Part shown: in pieces, positions 50,726 through 58,805 of the stretch | How the letters are laid out: each line of letters begins with the position of its first letter | How positions within the stretch are numbered: the stretch's first letter is position 1 | Assembly (NCBI GenBank): GCA_000432435.1 | Contig: HF993135.1 | Coordinates: 44,365-108,364, forward strand | Source of the DNA: Eubacterium sp. CAG:180 | GTDB lineage: Bacteria; Bacillota; Clostridia; Oscillospirales; Acutalibacteraceae | Length of the DNA stretch: 64,000 bases | Reading direction: 5' to 3' | Position numbers and translations under genes: made by a program | The notes under the pieces: generated by a model | Databases searched by the model: none | What the model was told of the DNA's origin: nothing | What the model saw: only the letters and a program-made list of their open reading frames with translations

Positions 50726-50827
50726 TCAGCACGCTATCTGTTTTGCAGCAAAATTCATACTAACCCTACCAAAAAAGTTGATAAAGTAAAAGTAATAGTA
50801 TGAAGCTGTAAAGACAAGATTACGCAT
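50726..50827 (-). CDS. Phe/Tyr leader peptide of the aro operon attenuator
   Basis: This 33-residue ORF starts at ATG 50827, 9 nt after TTGAGG, about 28 nt from the predicted +1. Residues 10-19 read YYYFYFINFF; in all there are six Phe and four Tyr. It ends at TGA 50726, 24 nt before the terminator stem. Codons 24-28 overlap the 5' arm of a 12-bp antiterminator. Stalling at the aromatic run leaves that arm free and prevents termination; translation to the stop masks it. This matches the classical pheA/trp attenuation design. Confidence 0.9.
   Translation of the reverse strand: MRNLVFTASYYYFYFINFFGRVSMNFAAKQIAC
50745..50756 (-). promoter_or_regulatory. Antiterminator arm of the aro attenuator
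   Basis: The RNA segment GAAUUUUGCUGC (50756-50745) pairs over all 12 positions, two of them G.U, with GCAGUGAAAUUC (50696-50685). The partner sequence is the 5' arm and loop of the terminator, so the two structures are mutually exclusive. Confidence 0.85.
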
Positions 50828-50861
50828 TGATTATTACCTCAATATTTTAGCGGTTTAAAGT

Positions 50862-50890
50862 ATAATAATACCAAAGATTTGATTTGTCAA
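50862..50890 (-). promoter_or_regulatory. Promoter of the aromatic amino acid operon
   Basis: TTGACA (50890-50885) and TATTAT (50867-50862) on the minus strand with a 17-bp spacer, predicted +1 near 50855. The -35 lies just downstream of the ABC ATPase stop codon. Confidence 0.85.
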
Positions 50891-50896
50891 CACTTT

Positions 50897-51694
50897 TTAT
50901 AAAACTTTTGAAAGAAATTCCTGCAGCCTCGGATTTTGCGGATTCGTGAAAAGCTCCTCAGGAGCATTCTCTTCGAGAATCTTTCCATCGTCCATAAACA
51001 AAACTCTGTCGCCGACCTCGCGTGCAAAGCCCATTTCGTGGGTAACAACAACCATTGTCATACCCTCCTTGGCAAGTTCTCTCATAACCTCAAGCACCTC
51101 GCCTACCATCTCCGGGTCAAGGGCACTTGTAGGCTCATCAAAAAGAATGACATCGGGATTCATGGCAAGCGCGCGCACTATTGCAACACGCTGCTTTTGA
51201 CCGCCGGAAAGCTGAGACGGATACACATCGGCCTTATCGGCAAGCCCTATTCTGTCGAGAAGCTCAAGAGCATTTTTATGCGCTTCCTCTTTTATCTGCT
51301 TAGTGGTCTTGACGGGTTCTTTGGTATCGGCTTTGCCGAGTGCCCTTTGACGGCGAAGCTTTCTCATTCTGCGTTTCTCACAAAGCACGGGTGACAGCAT
51401 TATATTCTCTATAACGGTCTTGTTATTAAAGAGATTAAAGTGCTGAAAGACCATTCCTATCTTTTCGCGCTGCCTGTTAATATTGACTTTCATATCCGTA
51501 AGGTCTACTCCGTGATAAAGCACCTTGCCGGACGTAGGATCCTCCATACAGTTAAGGCAACGAAGCAGCGTGCTTTTGCCGGAACCCGACGGCCCTATTA
51601 TAACTACCTTTTCGCCCTGCTCTATTTTAAGGTTAATACCCTTTAGCACGGAGAGGTCGCCGAAGCTTTTGCAAAGATCAATGACTTCTATCAC
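50897..51694 (-). CDS. Polar amino acid ABC transporter ATP-binding protein
   Basis: The 265-residue ATPase has Walker A GPSGSGKST, signature LSGGQKQRV, Walker B VILFDEP and the switch His (VVVTHEM), of the GlnQ/HisP class. A basic insertion of about 20-25 residues (CEKRRMRKLRRQRALGKADT) precedes the helical domain's end, longer than usual for the family. The start is GTG 51694, inside the 3' end of the permease gene. It powers uptake with the permease and binding protein encoded upstream. Confidence 0.95.
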   Translation of the reverse strand: MIEVIDLCKSFGDLSVLKGINLKIEQGEKVVIIGPSGSGKSTLLRCLNCMEDPTSGKVLYHGVDLTDMKVNINRQREKIGMVFQHFNLFNNKTVIENIMLSPVLCEKRRMRKLRRQRALGKADTKEPVKTTKQIKEEAHKNALELLDRIGLADKADVYPSQLSGGQKQRVAIVRALAMNPDVILFDEPTSALDPEMVGEVLEVMRELAKEGMTMVVVTHEMGFAREVGDRVLFMDDGKILEENAPEELFTNPQNPRLQEFLSKVL

Positions 51695-52388
51695 TCTTCT
51701 TCAGGCTCCTTTCCATAATCTTAATGAAGAAGCTGATTATCAGCACCATCAAAATATAAATGATTGCCATAACAAGATACGGCACCATAAATTCATAGCT
51801 GTTGCTGCCTATATAGTTGAATGCAACGTAAAGGTCGGTAGCGCCGACAAAGCTTACTACCGATGTCTCTTTTATAAGAGAGATGAATTCGTTGCCGAGC
51901 GTAGGCAGAATATTTTTTATTGCCTGCGGAATGATAATTTTCATCATCGTGGTTCCGTAGCTCATACCTACGGCTCTGCCGCCCTCCATTTGGCCGGGGT
52001 CGACCGACTGTATGCCGCTTCGCATTATCTCGGAAACATATGCCGCGCTGTTAAGCCCGAACACACATACGGATACCGCAACCGACGTCATTTTAATGTT
52101 TAACAGAGGTAAAAGCACATAGTAAAACACAAGAAGCTGCACAACTACCGGCGTTCCTCTGAAAAGGCTTACATAGAAGCTGCAAAAGCCGTTTAAAATA
52201 CGAGGCAGTCTTCTGTATTTCGGCAAAACTCTGATTGTGGCTATAAGAGTACCTATAAGTATACCGATAACAAGACCCAATACAGCTATTATAATAGTAT
52301 TTTTAAGGCCTAACAGAACCTTGTTATAGGCACCTGCGTTTATAAATACATCAATAAAGCGCTTGACCCTAATATCAAAATTACCCAT
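51678..52388 (-). CDS. Polar amino acid ABC transporter permease
   Basis: The 236-residue protein has about five spans and the HisMQ-type signatures GLKNTIIIAVLGLVIGILIGTLIA and the EAA-like loop ...GRAVGMSYGTTMMKIIIPQAIKNILPTLGNEFISLIKETS. AAGGATTTTGATAC precedes the ATG. It forms the transmembrane channel, probably as a homodimer. Confidence 0.95.
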   Translation of the reverse strand: MGNFDIRVKRFIDVFINAGAYNKVLLGLKNTIIIAVLGLVIGILIGTLIATIRVLPKYRRLPRILNGFCSFYVSLFRGTPVVVQLLVFYYVLLPLLNIKMTSVAVSVCVFGLNSAAYVSEIMRSGIQSVDPGQMEGGRAVGMSYGTTMMKIIIPQAIKNILPTLGNEFISLIKETSVVSFVGATDLYVAFNYIGSNSYEFMVPYLVMAIIYILMVLIISFFIKIMERSLKKSDRSH

Positions 52389-52410
52389 GTATCAAAATCC
52401 TTACTTTAAT

Positions 52411-52446
52411 ATAAACAATGCCCCACTTTTATTAGGTGAGGCATTG
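52411..52446 (-). terminator. Weak intercistronic terminator between binding protein and permease
   Basis: An 11-bp stem with one mismatch (52416-52426 with 52436-52446), then TTTATATT on the minus strand. Partial termination here would give excess binding protein, a common arrangement. Confidence 0.6.
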
Positions 52447-52469
52447 AAGTGTTAAGTCTTAACCGTAGT

Positions 52470-53363
52470 TCAGTTTACTTCGTTGATGGACTGAGCAATG
52501 CAAGCCGCGGGAGCAGCATCAATTATAACATAATTGATATTGCCGTTGATCATATCCTGAACGGCAAGAGAACCGCTCTTGTAGCCTACACAAACAGCTT
52601 TAAGTCCGGGGAACTCCATCTCCGCGTCGCCCTCGCAATAAAGCTGACCTGTGGTGCCGTTTTGAACGCCTATTTTTACACTGCTGTCAAGAGTGTTGAG
52701 GATAGCCTCAACAGAAGCGACGTCGGTACAACCGTCAAACTTGGTATCGGAGCCCTTAACTACAAGTCTCTGAGAAGCCTTGTAATAAGGAGTAGAGAAA
52801 GTGACATACTCTTCTCTCTCGGCCTTTACGGTAAGACCTGCCATTGCGACATCGCACTTGTGCTGACCTACCGAGAGGCAAACCGAGTCAAAGTCCATAT
52901 TCTGGATAACGAGCTCTTTGCCGAGATAATCCGCAAGAGCCTTTGCTATTTCCATATCGATACCGCTGTAACCGTCGCCGTTTGTATACTCAAACGGTTC
53001 AAAAGCCGCGTTGGTGGCAACTACAAGCTGATCCTTGGTAGAATCAAGAGCAGCTGACTTGATTACATCGGGAGTGCCGCCGGCGAAATATTTATTGCAT
53101 ATTGCGTCGAAAGTTCCGTTAGCTTTGATTTCGGCAATAAAGCTGTTGACCTTTTCAAGAAGCTCGGGCTGATTCTTGTCAACGCCGAACGCATATTCTT
53201 CATCCGTAAGGTTAACGTCGATTACCTTAACTGCCGGTGTTTTTGCTTCCTTGGACGTATCCGAGCCGGGTGCCGTGTCATCCTTGCTGCCGCAGGCTGC
53301 AAACGACATAACCATTAAAACGGCTACGAGCATAAGCGAAATTACTTTTAATGCTTTTTTCAT
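52470..53363 (-). CDS. Circularly permuted amino acid-binding lipoprotein of the ABC transporter
   Basis: The 297-residue lipoprotein has a signal peptide with lipobox MSFAACG (Cys22). Residues about 45-98 (LTDEEYAFGVDKNQPELLEKVNSF, then ICNKYF) resemble the last segment of a family-3 binding protein. Residues about 110-297 are its beginning and middle (QLVVATNAAFEPFEYTNGDGYSGIDMEIAKALADY, AMAGLTVKAEREEYVTFSTPY), ending where the moved segment would continue (SINEVN). The binding lobes should therefore still close. I believe related gut Clostridia share this arrangement (memory, unverified). ATG 53363 follows GGAGGAATCGTA. Confidence 0.88.
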   Translation of the reverse strand: MKKALKVISLMLVAVLMVMSFAACGSKDDTAPGSDTSKEAKTPAVKVIDVNLTDEEYAFGVDKNQPELLEKVNSFIAEIKANGTFDAICNKYFAGGTPDVIKSAALDSTKDQLVVATNAAFEPFEYTNGDGYSGIDMEIAKALADYLGKELVIQNMDFDSVCLSVGQHKCDVAMAGLTVKAEREEYVTFSTPYYKASQRLVVKGSDTKFDGCTDVASVEAILNTLDSSVKIGVQNGTTGQLYCEGDAEMEFPGLKAVCVGYKSGSLAVQDMINGNINYVIIDAAPAACIAQSINEVN

Positions 53364-53394
53364 TACGATTCCTCCGTAATAATTTAATGGATAT

Positions 53395-53423
53395 ATAATA
53401 TCACTATCAGTCAAATTATGCAA
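53395..53423 (-). promoter_or_regulatory. Promoter of the amino acid ABC transporter operon
   Basis: TTGCAT (53423-53418) and TATTAT (53400-53395) on the minus strand, 17-bp spacer. Confidence 0.65.
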
Positions 53424-53485
53424 GTGTAATGTATAATTATTCGGTTTTGCACGAATTATATACGCAAAACGCCGTATTATTATGT

Positions 53486-54982
53486 TTATTTGACGGATTC
53501 GGTTTCATCATTTGCAAGTGACTCCGCGTGTCTTTCCGCAAGTTCCTTTTCGACCTGCGCACGCTGAGCCTTTGAATAACGTATGCATAAAAACGGAATG
53601 AGATAGAGCACAGAACCAAGTGCCGGAAGGAGCATAAAGAGCGGCCACTGAGCCTTATAAAAAGCCTGCGTCTGGCCCTCAAGGCCCAAATTCGCGTCGT
53701 AACCGAGCCCGGAAAGTACAAGTCCGCTGAATATCAGCTTTAAGGCGTCTACGAATTTGTTCGTCAAATTCTGCATGGAATTTGATATACCCTCGGTTCG
53801 CTTGCCGGTTTTCCATTCGGTATAGTCTATGGAATCGCAAAGAAGCGCACGCTGAGCTATACCGACCATATTCGTCGGTACGGATGAGATGGATATTATG
53901 GCGATTACCGCTATCATCTTGGGGAGCGTGTCAAAGCCTATAAAGAAAGCCACGACTCTGAAAGCGGCATTCATAACCTGCGCCAGTACGACCATATTTT
54001 TCATACCGCCGAGCTTATCTGCAAGCTTTACGGCAAAGAACATACTTACGGCGGAAAACGCACTGACAAGTATGCCGTAATAGAATTGCACCGTTTCACC
54101 GTTTATAACCTTGCCGCCGATATTTACGCTGACGCAGTATTTAAAGAAATATATCCACGCTATGGCTCCGTTGAAGAAGTTGAGAATCTGCGCAAGCAAG
54201 AGTAAAATGAGTATTTTGTTGTACCTTAGCATTGCAATGTCTTTTAGAAGCGACTGCTTAGGCGGTGCAACAAATTCAACTCGCTCCTTAGTCTTGTATG
54301 CAAGTATTGACATCAGCTCGCCGCCTAAACCGAATACAATGCCGAAAATAAGGAACAACAGCTTTTCACTTATTCCTATTTTTTCTCTTGCGCCCATTAT
54401 CATCGGAATAAGGCTTATTGCGCCCCACGCCGCTCCGACGCCTATGTTAAGCCACTGAGAAACCCTCGCTCGCTCGTGAGGGTGCGGCGAAATCAACGAC
54501 ATCATACCCCACAGGGCAACATCCTGAAATGAATATGTAAAATCCCAGCCGATATAAACGCAGAGTATTATTACCATGGCCGCGGTTTCTCCCACGCCGA
54601 AATCCACAAACATAAGAGCAGTCAATATGCCGATAAAAATCGGCAGCTTACCGAGATACGGATGCAGCTTCTTACCGTTTTTACATCTTCTGCGGTCAAT
54701 TACCGCACCTACTATCGGGTCGTTCAGAGCGTCCCAAATTCGTGAAAATCCGGTGAAAAATCCGACTTTTCTGGCACTTATTTTAAGTACGTCGGTACAG
54801 AAATAAAACAGCCATTGTGTTACAAACTGATAAGTGAGATTTTGCCCGGCGAGAGCCGCAGAATAAGCAAATAGCTCTCTGTTCGGCACATATCCTTCAT
54901 CGGCTTCTTTGCTGAAAAGGCCGCGTCTTTTGGTCTTTACGCTTTCGGTATCAACCGACGAGCCGCTGTTTTGTGTCCCCAT
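53486..54982 (-). CDS. GPH-family sugar:cation symporter (MFS), second copy
   Basis: The 498-residue, 12-span protein has GFSRIWDALNDPIVGAVIDRR and LHPYLGKLPIFIGIL at the family's signature positions, plus a cytoplasmic C-tail rich in Glu/Arg. It differs clearly from the symporter at 6.3 kb and has a longer N-terminal extension. GGGAGGCGTTATTTT precedes the ATG. It may be third in an operon with the DUF5058 pair (61-nt gap). The substrate is unknown. Confidence 0.85.
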   Translation of the reverse strand: MGTQNSGSSVDTESVKTKRRGLFSKEADEGYVPNRELFAYSAALAGQNLTYQFVTQWLFYFCTDVLKISARKVGFFTGFSRIWDALNDPIVGAVIDRRRCKNGKKLHPYLGKLPIFIGILTALMFVDFGVGETAAMVIILCVYIGWDFTYSFQDVALWGMMSLISPHPHERARVSQWLNIGVGAAWGAISLIPMIMGAREKIGISEKLLFLIFGIVFGLGGELMSILAYKTKERVEFVAPPKQSLLKDIAMLRYNKILILLLLAQILNFFNGAIAWIYFFKYCVSVNIGGKVINGETVQFYYGILVSAFSAVSMFFAVKLADKLGGMKNMVVLAQVMNAAFRVVAFFIGFDTLPKMIAVIAIISISSVPTNMVGIAQRALLCDSIDYTEWKTGKRTEGISNSMQNLTNKFVDALKLIFSGLVLSGLGYDANLGLEGQTQAFYKAQWPLFMLLPALGSVLYLIPFLCIRYSKAQRAQVEKELAERHAESLANDETESVK

Positions 54983-55043
54983 AAAATAACGCCTCCCAAA
55001 ACAATCTTAATACACTTTTCCTGTTTTTTTTAATTGCCGCTAA

Positions 55044-55709
55044 TTATTTTACCCAGCCCTTTTTATAAAGAAGATGAGTGCTGAGCAGGGCAACAACAAC
55101 ACCTATGGGTATAAGTACTCCGGAACCTACGGAGCCGTTGATAAGCAAAACTATGACTATTACGGCAAGCGGTATTATGGATATCTTCCAATGCTTGCGG
55201 AAATAGCTTATTCCGAGTGCGCCGAACAGCGCCGGAACAACCTGATTAAATGCCGGGGTAAGCGGTGAATCCTCTGCCGTGATATACGGGAGTAAGGGAG
55301 AAAACACAAGCACTCCGAGAGCTATTATTACCGTAGTAACGATAGATGAAGTGGCTATTGCGATTGTTGATACAACCTCGCCTTCCTCCGAATTTGCGCG
55401 AACGCCCGCATTCTCCATGGCATTGAGACCGCACGGAAGCTTAAGGTTTGTAATATTACCGGTTACAAAGCCGAGGTATGTTCCGCCGGCACCGAGTAAG
55501 GGGGTGTATGTAAGAACCTCTATAACCGCCGACGGGTAAAATATCATGGCAACGGGTAAAAGTCCCTTGAATATATATTTAGCCTCGGGCCATACATTCA
55601 AATGCAAGCAAATAGAAACCGGAATCATCATAAAGACAAGCAAGGCGGCAATATCCCATATAATTCCGTAAAAATGAACGCTGTCAGAGTAGCTTCTCTT
55701 TTTCTTCAT
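55044..55709 (-). CDS. Multispan membrane protein, partner of the DUF5058 protein
   Basis: The 221-residue protein has about six spans and a conserved-looking loop LPCGLNAMENAGVRANSEEGEVVSTIAIATSS. I cannot name its family. ATG 55709 is preceded by GGAGGGGTTAAG and lies 2 bp after the DUF5058 stop; the two probably form one membrane complex. A role as a transporter pair is inference. Confidence 0.7.
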   Translation of the reverse strand: MKKKRSYSDSVHFYGIIWDIAALLVFMMIPVSICLHLNVWPEAKYIFKGLLPVAMIFYPSAVIEVLTYTPLLGAGGTYLGFVTGNITNLKLPCGLNAMENAGVRANSEEGEVVSTIAIATSSIVTTVIIALGVLVFSPLLPYITAEDSPLTPAFNQVVPALFGALGISYFRKHWKISIIPLAVIVIVLLINGSVGSGVLIPIGVVVALLSTHLLYKKGWVK

Positions 55710-55711
55710 CC

Positions 55712-56482
55712 TTAACCCCTCCATTCAAATGTCGCAATGCCCGACGGAAGAACCTTGGCAAGTATCATTACGAGTATCATTGCAAGTATCATACTAAACG
55801 GCATGGCAAAAGGCTTGAGCCAATTTATATTATGCTTATCGGACAGCTTTTCGAGAATGAACATAAAGAGCATTGACGAAAGAAGTGCCGCTACGGACAT
55901 TACGCCGGCACCGTCGCCTACTACGAATTTATCACCGGAGCCTGCGAGTGCTCTGCCGATAAAGGCGGAAATAAGACCTATAAAAGCCGCGGCAGACATA
56001 AGGTCGGACCATCTGCTGTCCTTACTCGCGACCTTATTCATACCCTTTTGTATTTTTTTGAGTACAAACGGAACAAGCACAAGCGGCATAACACTGCCGA
56101 TAGTCATAACCCATGCAGCAGTTGCAAAAATCTTGGGATCGGTTATCTCCTGTGAAATTCCGCTCGAAATTCCGAATGCTTCAACGGCTGCCTCAGCGGC
56201 CGGTACCTCATACTGTATTGCGCCGATTACCGAAAGACGTATCCACGGAAGAACTATACCGAGAGCCTTAGCAAGAGTTATTACCGTAGCAACTATCGCA
56301 AGTGCCGGAGCTACCGTGAAAACGGCACTGGATGAGATGGTTTTTTTGACAGTCGAGGTCTCAATTCCGAGTGCTTTTGCCCTCCTCACGGCGCGCACAA
56401 GGAAAAACACCGACTGTGCAATGACGAAAAGGACAATACATATACCCAATCCGTACATAAATGAATCCGATTTAAAATCCAT
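55712..56482 (-). CDS. DUF5058-family membrane protein
   Basis: The 256-residue protein has about seven spans, starting MDFKSDSFMYGLGICIVLFVIAQSVFFLVRAVRRAKALGI with the DUF5058 pattern KKTISSSAVFTVAPALAIVATVI. ATG 56482 follows GGGGGAATCT. In other Clostridia this family neighbours a second membrane protein as here, and often a peptidase or amidohydrolase (recollection). Function is unknown. Confidence 0.75.
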   Translation of the reverse strand: MDFKSDSFMYGLGICIVLFVIAQSVFFLVRAVRRAKALGIETSTVKKTISSSAVFTVAPALAIVATVITLAKALGIVLPWIRLSVIGAIQYEVPAAEAAVEAFGISSGISQEITDPKIFATAAWVMTIGSVMPLVLVPFVLKKIQKGMNKVASKDSRWSDLMSAAAFIGLISAFIGRALAGSGDKFVVGDGAGVMSVAALLSSMLFMFILEKLSDKHNINWLKPFAMPFSMILAMILVMILAKVLPSGIATFEWRG

Positions 56483-56541
56483 TAAGATTCCCCCAATAAA
56501 AAATTTCATTTAATAATAACATAAAATATTATAAAGCACAA

Positions 56542-56577
56542 TAAAAAATCCTCAAATTGCACAAACAATTTGAGGAT
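56542..56577 (-). terminator. Intrinsic terminator of the DUF6514 gene
   Basis: A perfect 12-bp stem (56548-56559 with 56566-56577), followed on the minus strand by TTTTTTATT. It also insulates the DUF5058 operon. Confidence 0.88.
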
Positions 56578-56675
56578 CTGCTTTTACATCACGCCGATGT
56601 CGGTGACGACCGATTATTAAATTGGGATTATGGGCCTGTGTCGCAAAACGACATTTTCGCTGATTGCTTATCGCA

Positions 56676-56906
56676 CTATATGACGCTGCTCTTCAGCGTT
56701 ATAAAATCTTCTATTATATATTGTATATGACACATCTCCGGTCTGCCGGATCTCAGCATAGCCAGCAGCTCGTTGATTTCGCTCTTTTCGAGAGTTATGC
56801 CACGTATTTTAACATCGGTCGAACCTGTTTTACAGCATATTCCGTACTCGGCAAACCGATGACCTTCCTCATCATATGTATACTCGCAAAAAGCCGAAAA
56901 CCGCAA
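56676..56906 (-). CDS. DUF6514-like small protein
   Basis: The 76-residue protein contains YGICCKTGSTDVKIRGITLEKSEINELLAML and a C-terminal HIQYIIEDFI, resembling clostridial DUF6514 proteins. The start is TTG 56906, 8 nt after GGAGG in the strong site GGAGGGAGAAAAT. No membrane span. Function unknown. Confidence 0.65.
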   Translation of the reverse strand: MRFSAFCEYTYDEEGHRFAEYGICCKTGSTDVKIRGITLEKSEINELLAMLRSGRPEMCHIQYIIEDFITLKSSVI

Positions 56907-57001
56907 ATTTTCTCCCTCCGATTATTTAAAAGCCCGATTCAAAAGCCGCAAGAATCGTGCCGCAAAATACGGAACACGGAGATATATTCTGCCGGAAAGA
57001 T

Positions 57002-57034
57002 AAAAAGCACCTCCGCTGACAATAGCGGAAGTGC
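57002..57034 (-). terminator. Intrinsic terminator after tRNA-Ala
   Basis: An 11-bp stem (57007-57017 with 57024-57034, one wobble) followed on the minus strand by TTTTTA, 12 bp after the tRNA 3' end. Confidence 0.88.
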
Positions 57035-57045
57035 GTTTTTTAGTT

Positions 57046-57121
<76 letters not shown>

Positions 57122-57485
57122 ATATTCAATGCATAAAATAATAACACATCATTTTATGTTTTGCAACGATTTTCACGAGTTTTAACCATGCAAAAGAACA
57201 ATATCGTCCGATTAGACAAAAATTCACGAAAATGATTGTGAATATGCACGAAAATGTTAATGCAACATTACAATTACGTCATTATATGATATAATAACCT
57301 CACGAAACGAAAACAAAATCAAAGATTTTGACCGTTTCGGAGAACATTGAATGACTAAATTGCGGCTTTCGCCGCTGCACTTCGTGCGTCCCTGCTGCCG
57401 CAGGATATTTATGATATAATAATTAAATTAAAAGCCTGATGATTCGGGCTTAAATTATTATAAATCTCTCATATGAGGTGTCATT
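57122..57485. other. Intergenic region with clustered short hairpins, possible dispersed repeat element
   Basis: About 360 bp with no gene. Between 57360 and 57412 three short hairpins follow one another (GCGGC/GCCGC, GCAC/GTGC, CTGC/GCAG). They are flanked on both sides by the A/T-rich word TATGATATAATAA (57286-57298 and 57409-57421). A further partial dyad lies near 57427-57460 before the hydrolase. Confidence 0.5.
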
Positions 57486-58460
57486 ATGGACTTTTTAACC
57501 AATGAATACAGCTTTAAATCAGCATCGGGGCTCTGCGATATATATGCTCAGTCGGCTTCCCCCGCGGACTACGGAAGCGTAAAAGGCGTGGTTCAGATAA
57601 CGCATGGAATGGCTGAGCACTCTAACCGCTACGGAAGATTTGCCGTTGAGCTTTGTAAAAACGGTTATGCCGTATTTATATGCGACCTTTTGGGGCACGG
57701 CAATTCCGTCAGCGACGACAGCGAGCTCGGCTACTTCGGTGAAAACGGCGTTGAAAGCCTTGTTGACGATATGAAGCAATTAAACGACATAGCAAGACGC
57801 GAATATCCGGGACTCCCTGTGTACCTTTTCGGACACAGCATGGGTTCGTTCCTCTCACGCGCATATACTGCAAAATATCCCGACACCATAGACGGTACGA
57901 TATGGTGCGGAACAAGCGGTGCCAACCCTGCCGCAGGTCTTGGTGCAGCCTTGGCAAGAGCAATTGAAAAGCGCAGCGGCGACCATCATCGTTCGGACTT
58001 TCTCAATTCGCTCGCCTTCGGAAAATACAACAAGCGCACCGAAAACGAAACACAATTCGACTGGCTTTCGAAGGACAAGGAAGAGGTTAAAAAATACATA
58101 GACGACGACTACTGCGGCTTTGTCTTTACCGCAAACGGCTTTGAAACTCTGTTTTCGCTTTTGAAGCAAATCTCGGGCAAGGACTGGTACCGCGCGGTTC
58201 CGAATGATAAGCCGATATTTTTAATTGCCGGCGAAAACGACCCTGTCGGCGAATACGGCAAGGGTGTAACCGAGGTATTCATGACATTGAAAAAGACCGG
58301 GCATAGTTCGGTCGAAATGAAGCTTTACCCCGGCGACAGACATGAGCTGCTTAACGAAATCGACCGTGACGCCGTAACCAAAGACATCACAGATTGGCTC
58401 AACAGGCAGACAAAAAGCTCGCACGTTGAAAATGCCGCCGAGGCCGTCTCCGAAAAGTAA
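57486..58460 (+). CDS. Alpha/beta hydrolase, monoacylglycerol-lipase-like
   Basis: The 324-residue protein has the Hydrolase_4 pattern: QITHGMAEHSNRYGRFA (oxyanion), CDLLGHGNS, FGHSMGSFLSR (nucleophile Ser about 119), LIAGENDPVG (Asp) and GDRHELLNE (His). It cleaves esters, probably lysophospholipids or monoglycerides, in the cytoplasm. AGGTGTCATT precedes the ATG. It is separated from the purine operon by about 345 bp and is probably independent. Confidence 0.88.
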   Translation: MDFLTNEYSFKSASGLCDIYAQSASPADYGSVKGVVQITHGMAEHSNRYGRFAVELCKNGYAVFICDLLGHGNSVSDDSELGYFGENGVESLVDDMKQLNDIARREYPGLPVYLFGHSMGSFLSRAYTAKYPDTIDGTIWCGTSGANPAAGLGAALARAIEKRSGDHHRSDFLNSLAFGKYNKRTENETQFDWLSKDKEEVKKYIDDDYCGFVFTANGFETLFSLLKQISGKDWYRAVPNDKPIFLIAGENDPVGEYGKGVTEVFMTLKKTGHSSVEMKLYPGDRHELLNEIDRDAVTKDITDWLNRQTKSSHVENAAEAVSEK

Positions 58461-58613
58461 GACGCACTTGTCATTTTAGACAAACGGCATTACTTTATTT
58501 TGTGATACTTGTTGATGTATCCAATTTTAAAATTCCGCGGTTTTTGGTATTGATTTTTTCTGTCGTAAAAAGTAAAATTACAGTATAGTTTTTGTGCTGA
58601 CGGAGGTATAAGA

Positions 58614-58751
58614 ATGCTTTTTATCAAAAGCCTTTACGGAAATGATTTGATGAATTCGCAAATACTCTGCCGTTGTGCAAAATTATACCGCAGCAAAATA
58701 GGTGCGGCAAAAATGAAAAAACGCAATAGTTGCGAAAAAATGTATTATTAA
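58614..58751 (+). CDS. Possible small protein upstream of purE
   Basis: A 45-codon ORF has an excellent site (GGAGGTATAAGA before ATG 58614). The product is basic and cysteine-containing (QILCRCAKLYRSKIG, KKRNSCEKMYY). A 9-bp hairpin follows, then purE. It could be a small protein or a leader ORF of the purine operon. I recognise no family, and no purine riboswitch is seen here. Confidence 0.4.
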   Translation: MLFIKSLYGNDLMNSQILCRCAKLYRSKIGAAKMKKRNSCEKMYY

Positions 58752-58755
58752 AGAA

Positions 58756-58778
58756 CGGCGTAGTATAAAACTACGCCG
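58756..58778 (+). terminator. Hairpin upstream of purE, weak terminator or attenuator
   Basis: CGGCGTAGT/ACTACGCCG (58756-58764 with 58770-58778) with a 5-nt loop, then CTTTATATTTTA. It sits 27 bp before the purE start. Confidence 0.5.
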
Positions 58779-58805
58779 CTTTATATTTTACCGGAGGAAC
58801 AAAAG

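Noticed and set aside
50645..50860. T-box leader upstream of aroF
   Set aside because: No conserved GGTGGTACCGC element. The leader ORF, antiterminator and terminator explain the region fully.
58461..58805. Purine riboswitch upstream of purE
   Set aside because: The conserved purine aptamer core and loop sequences are absent.
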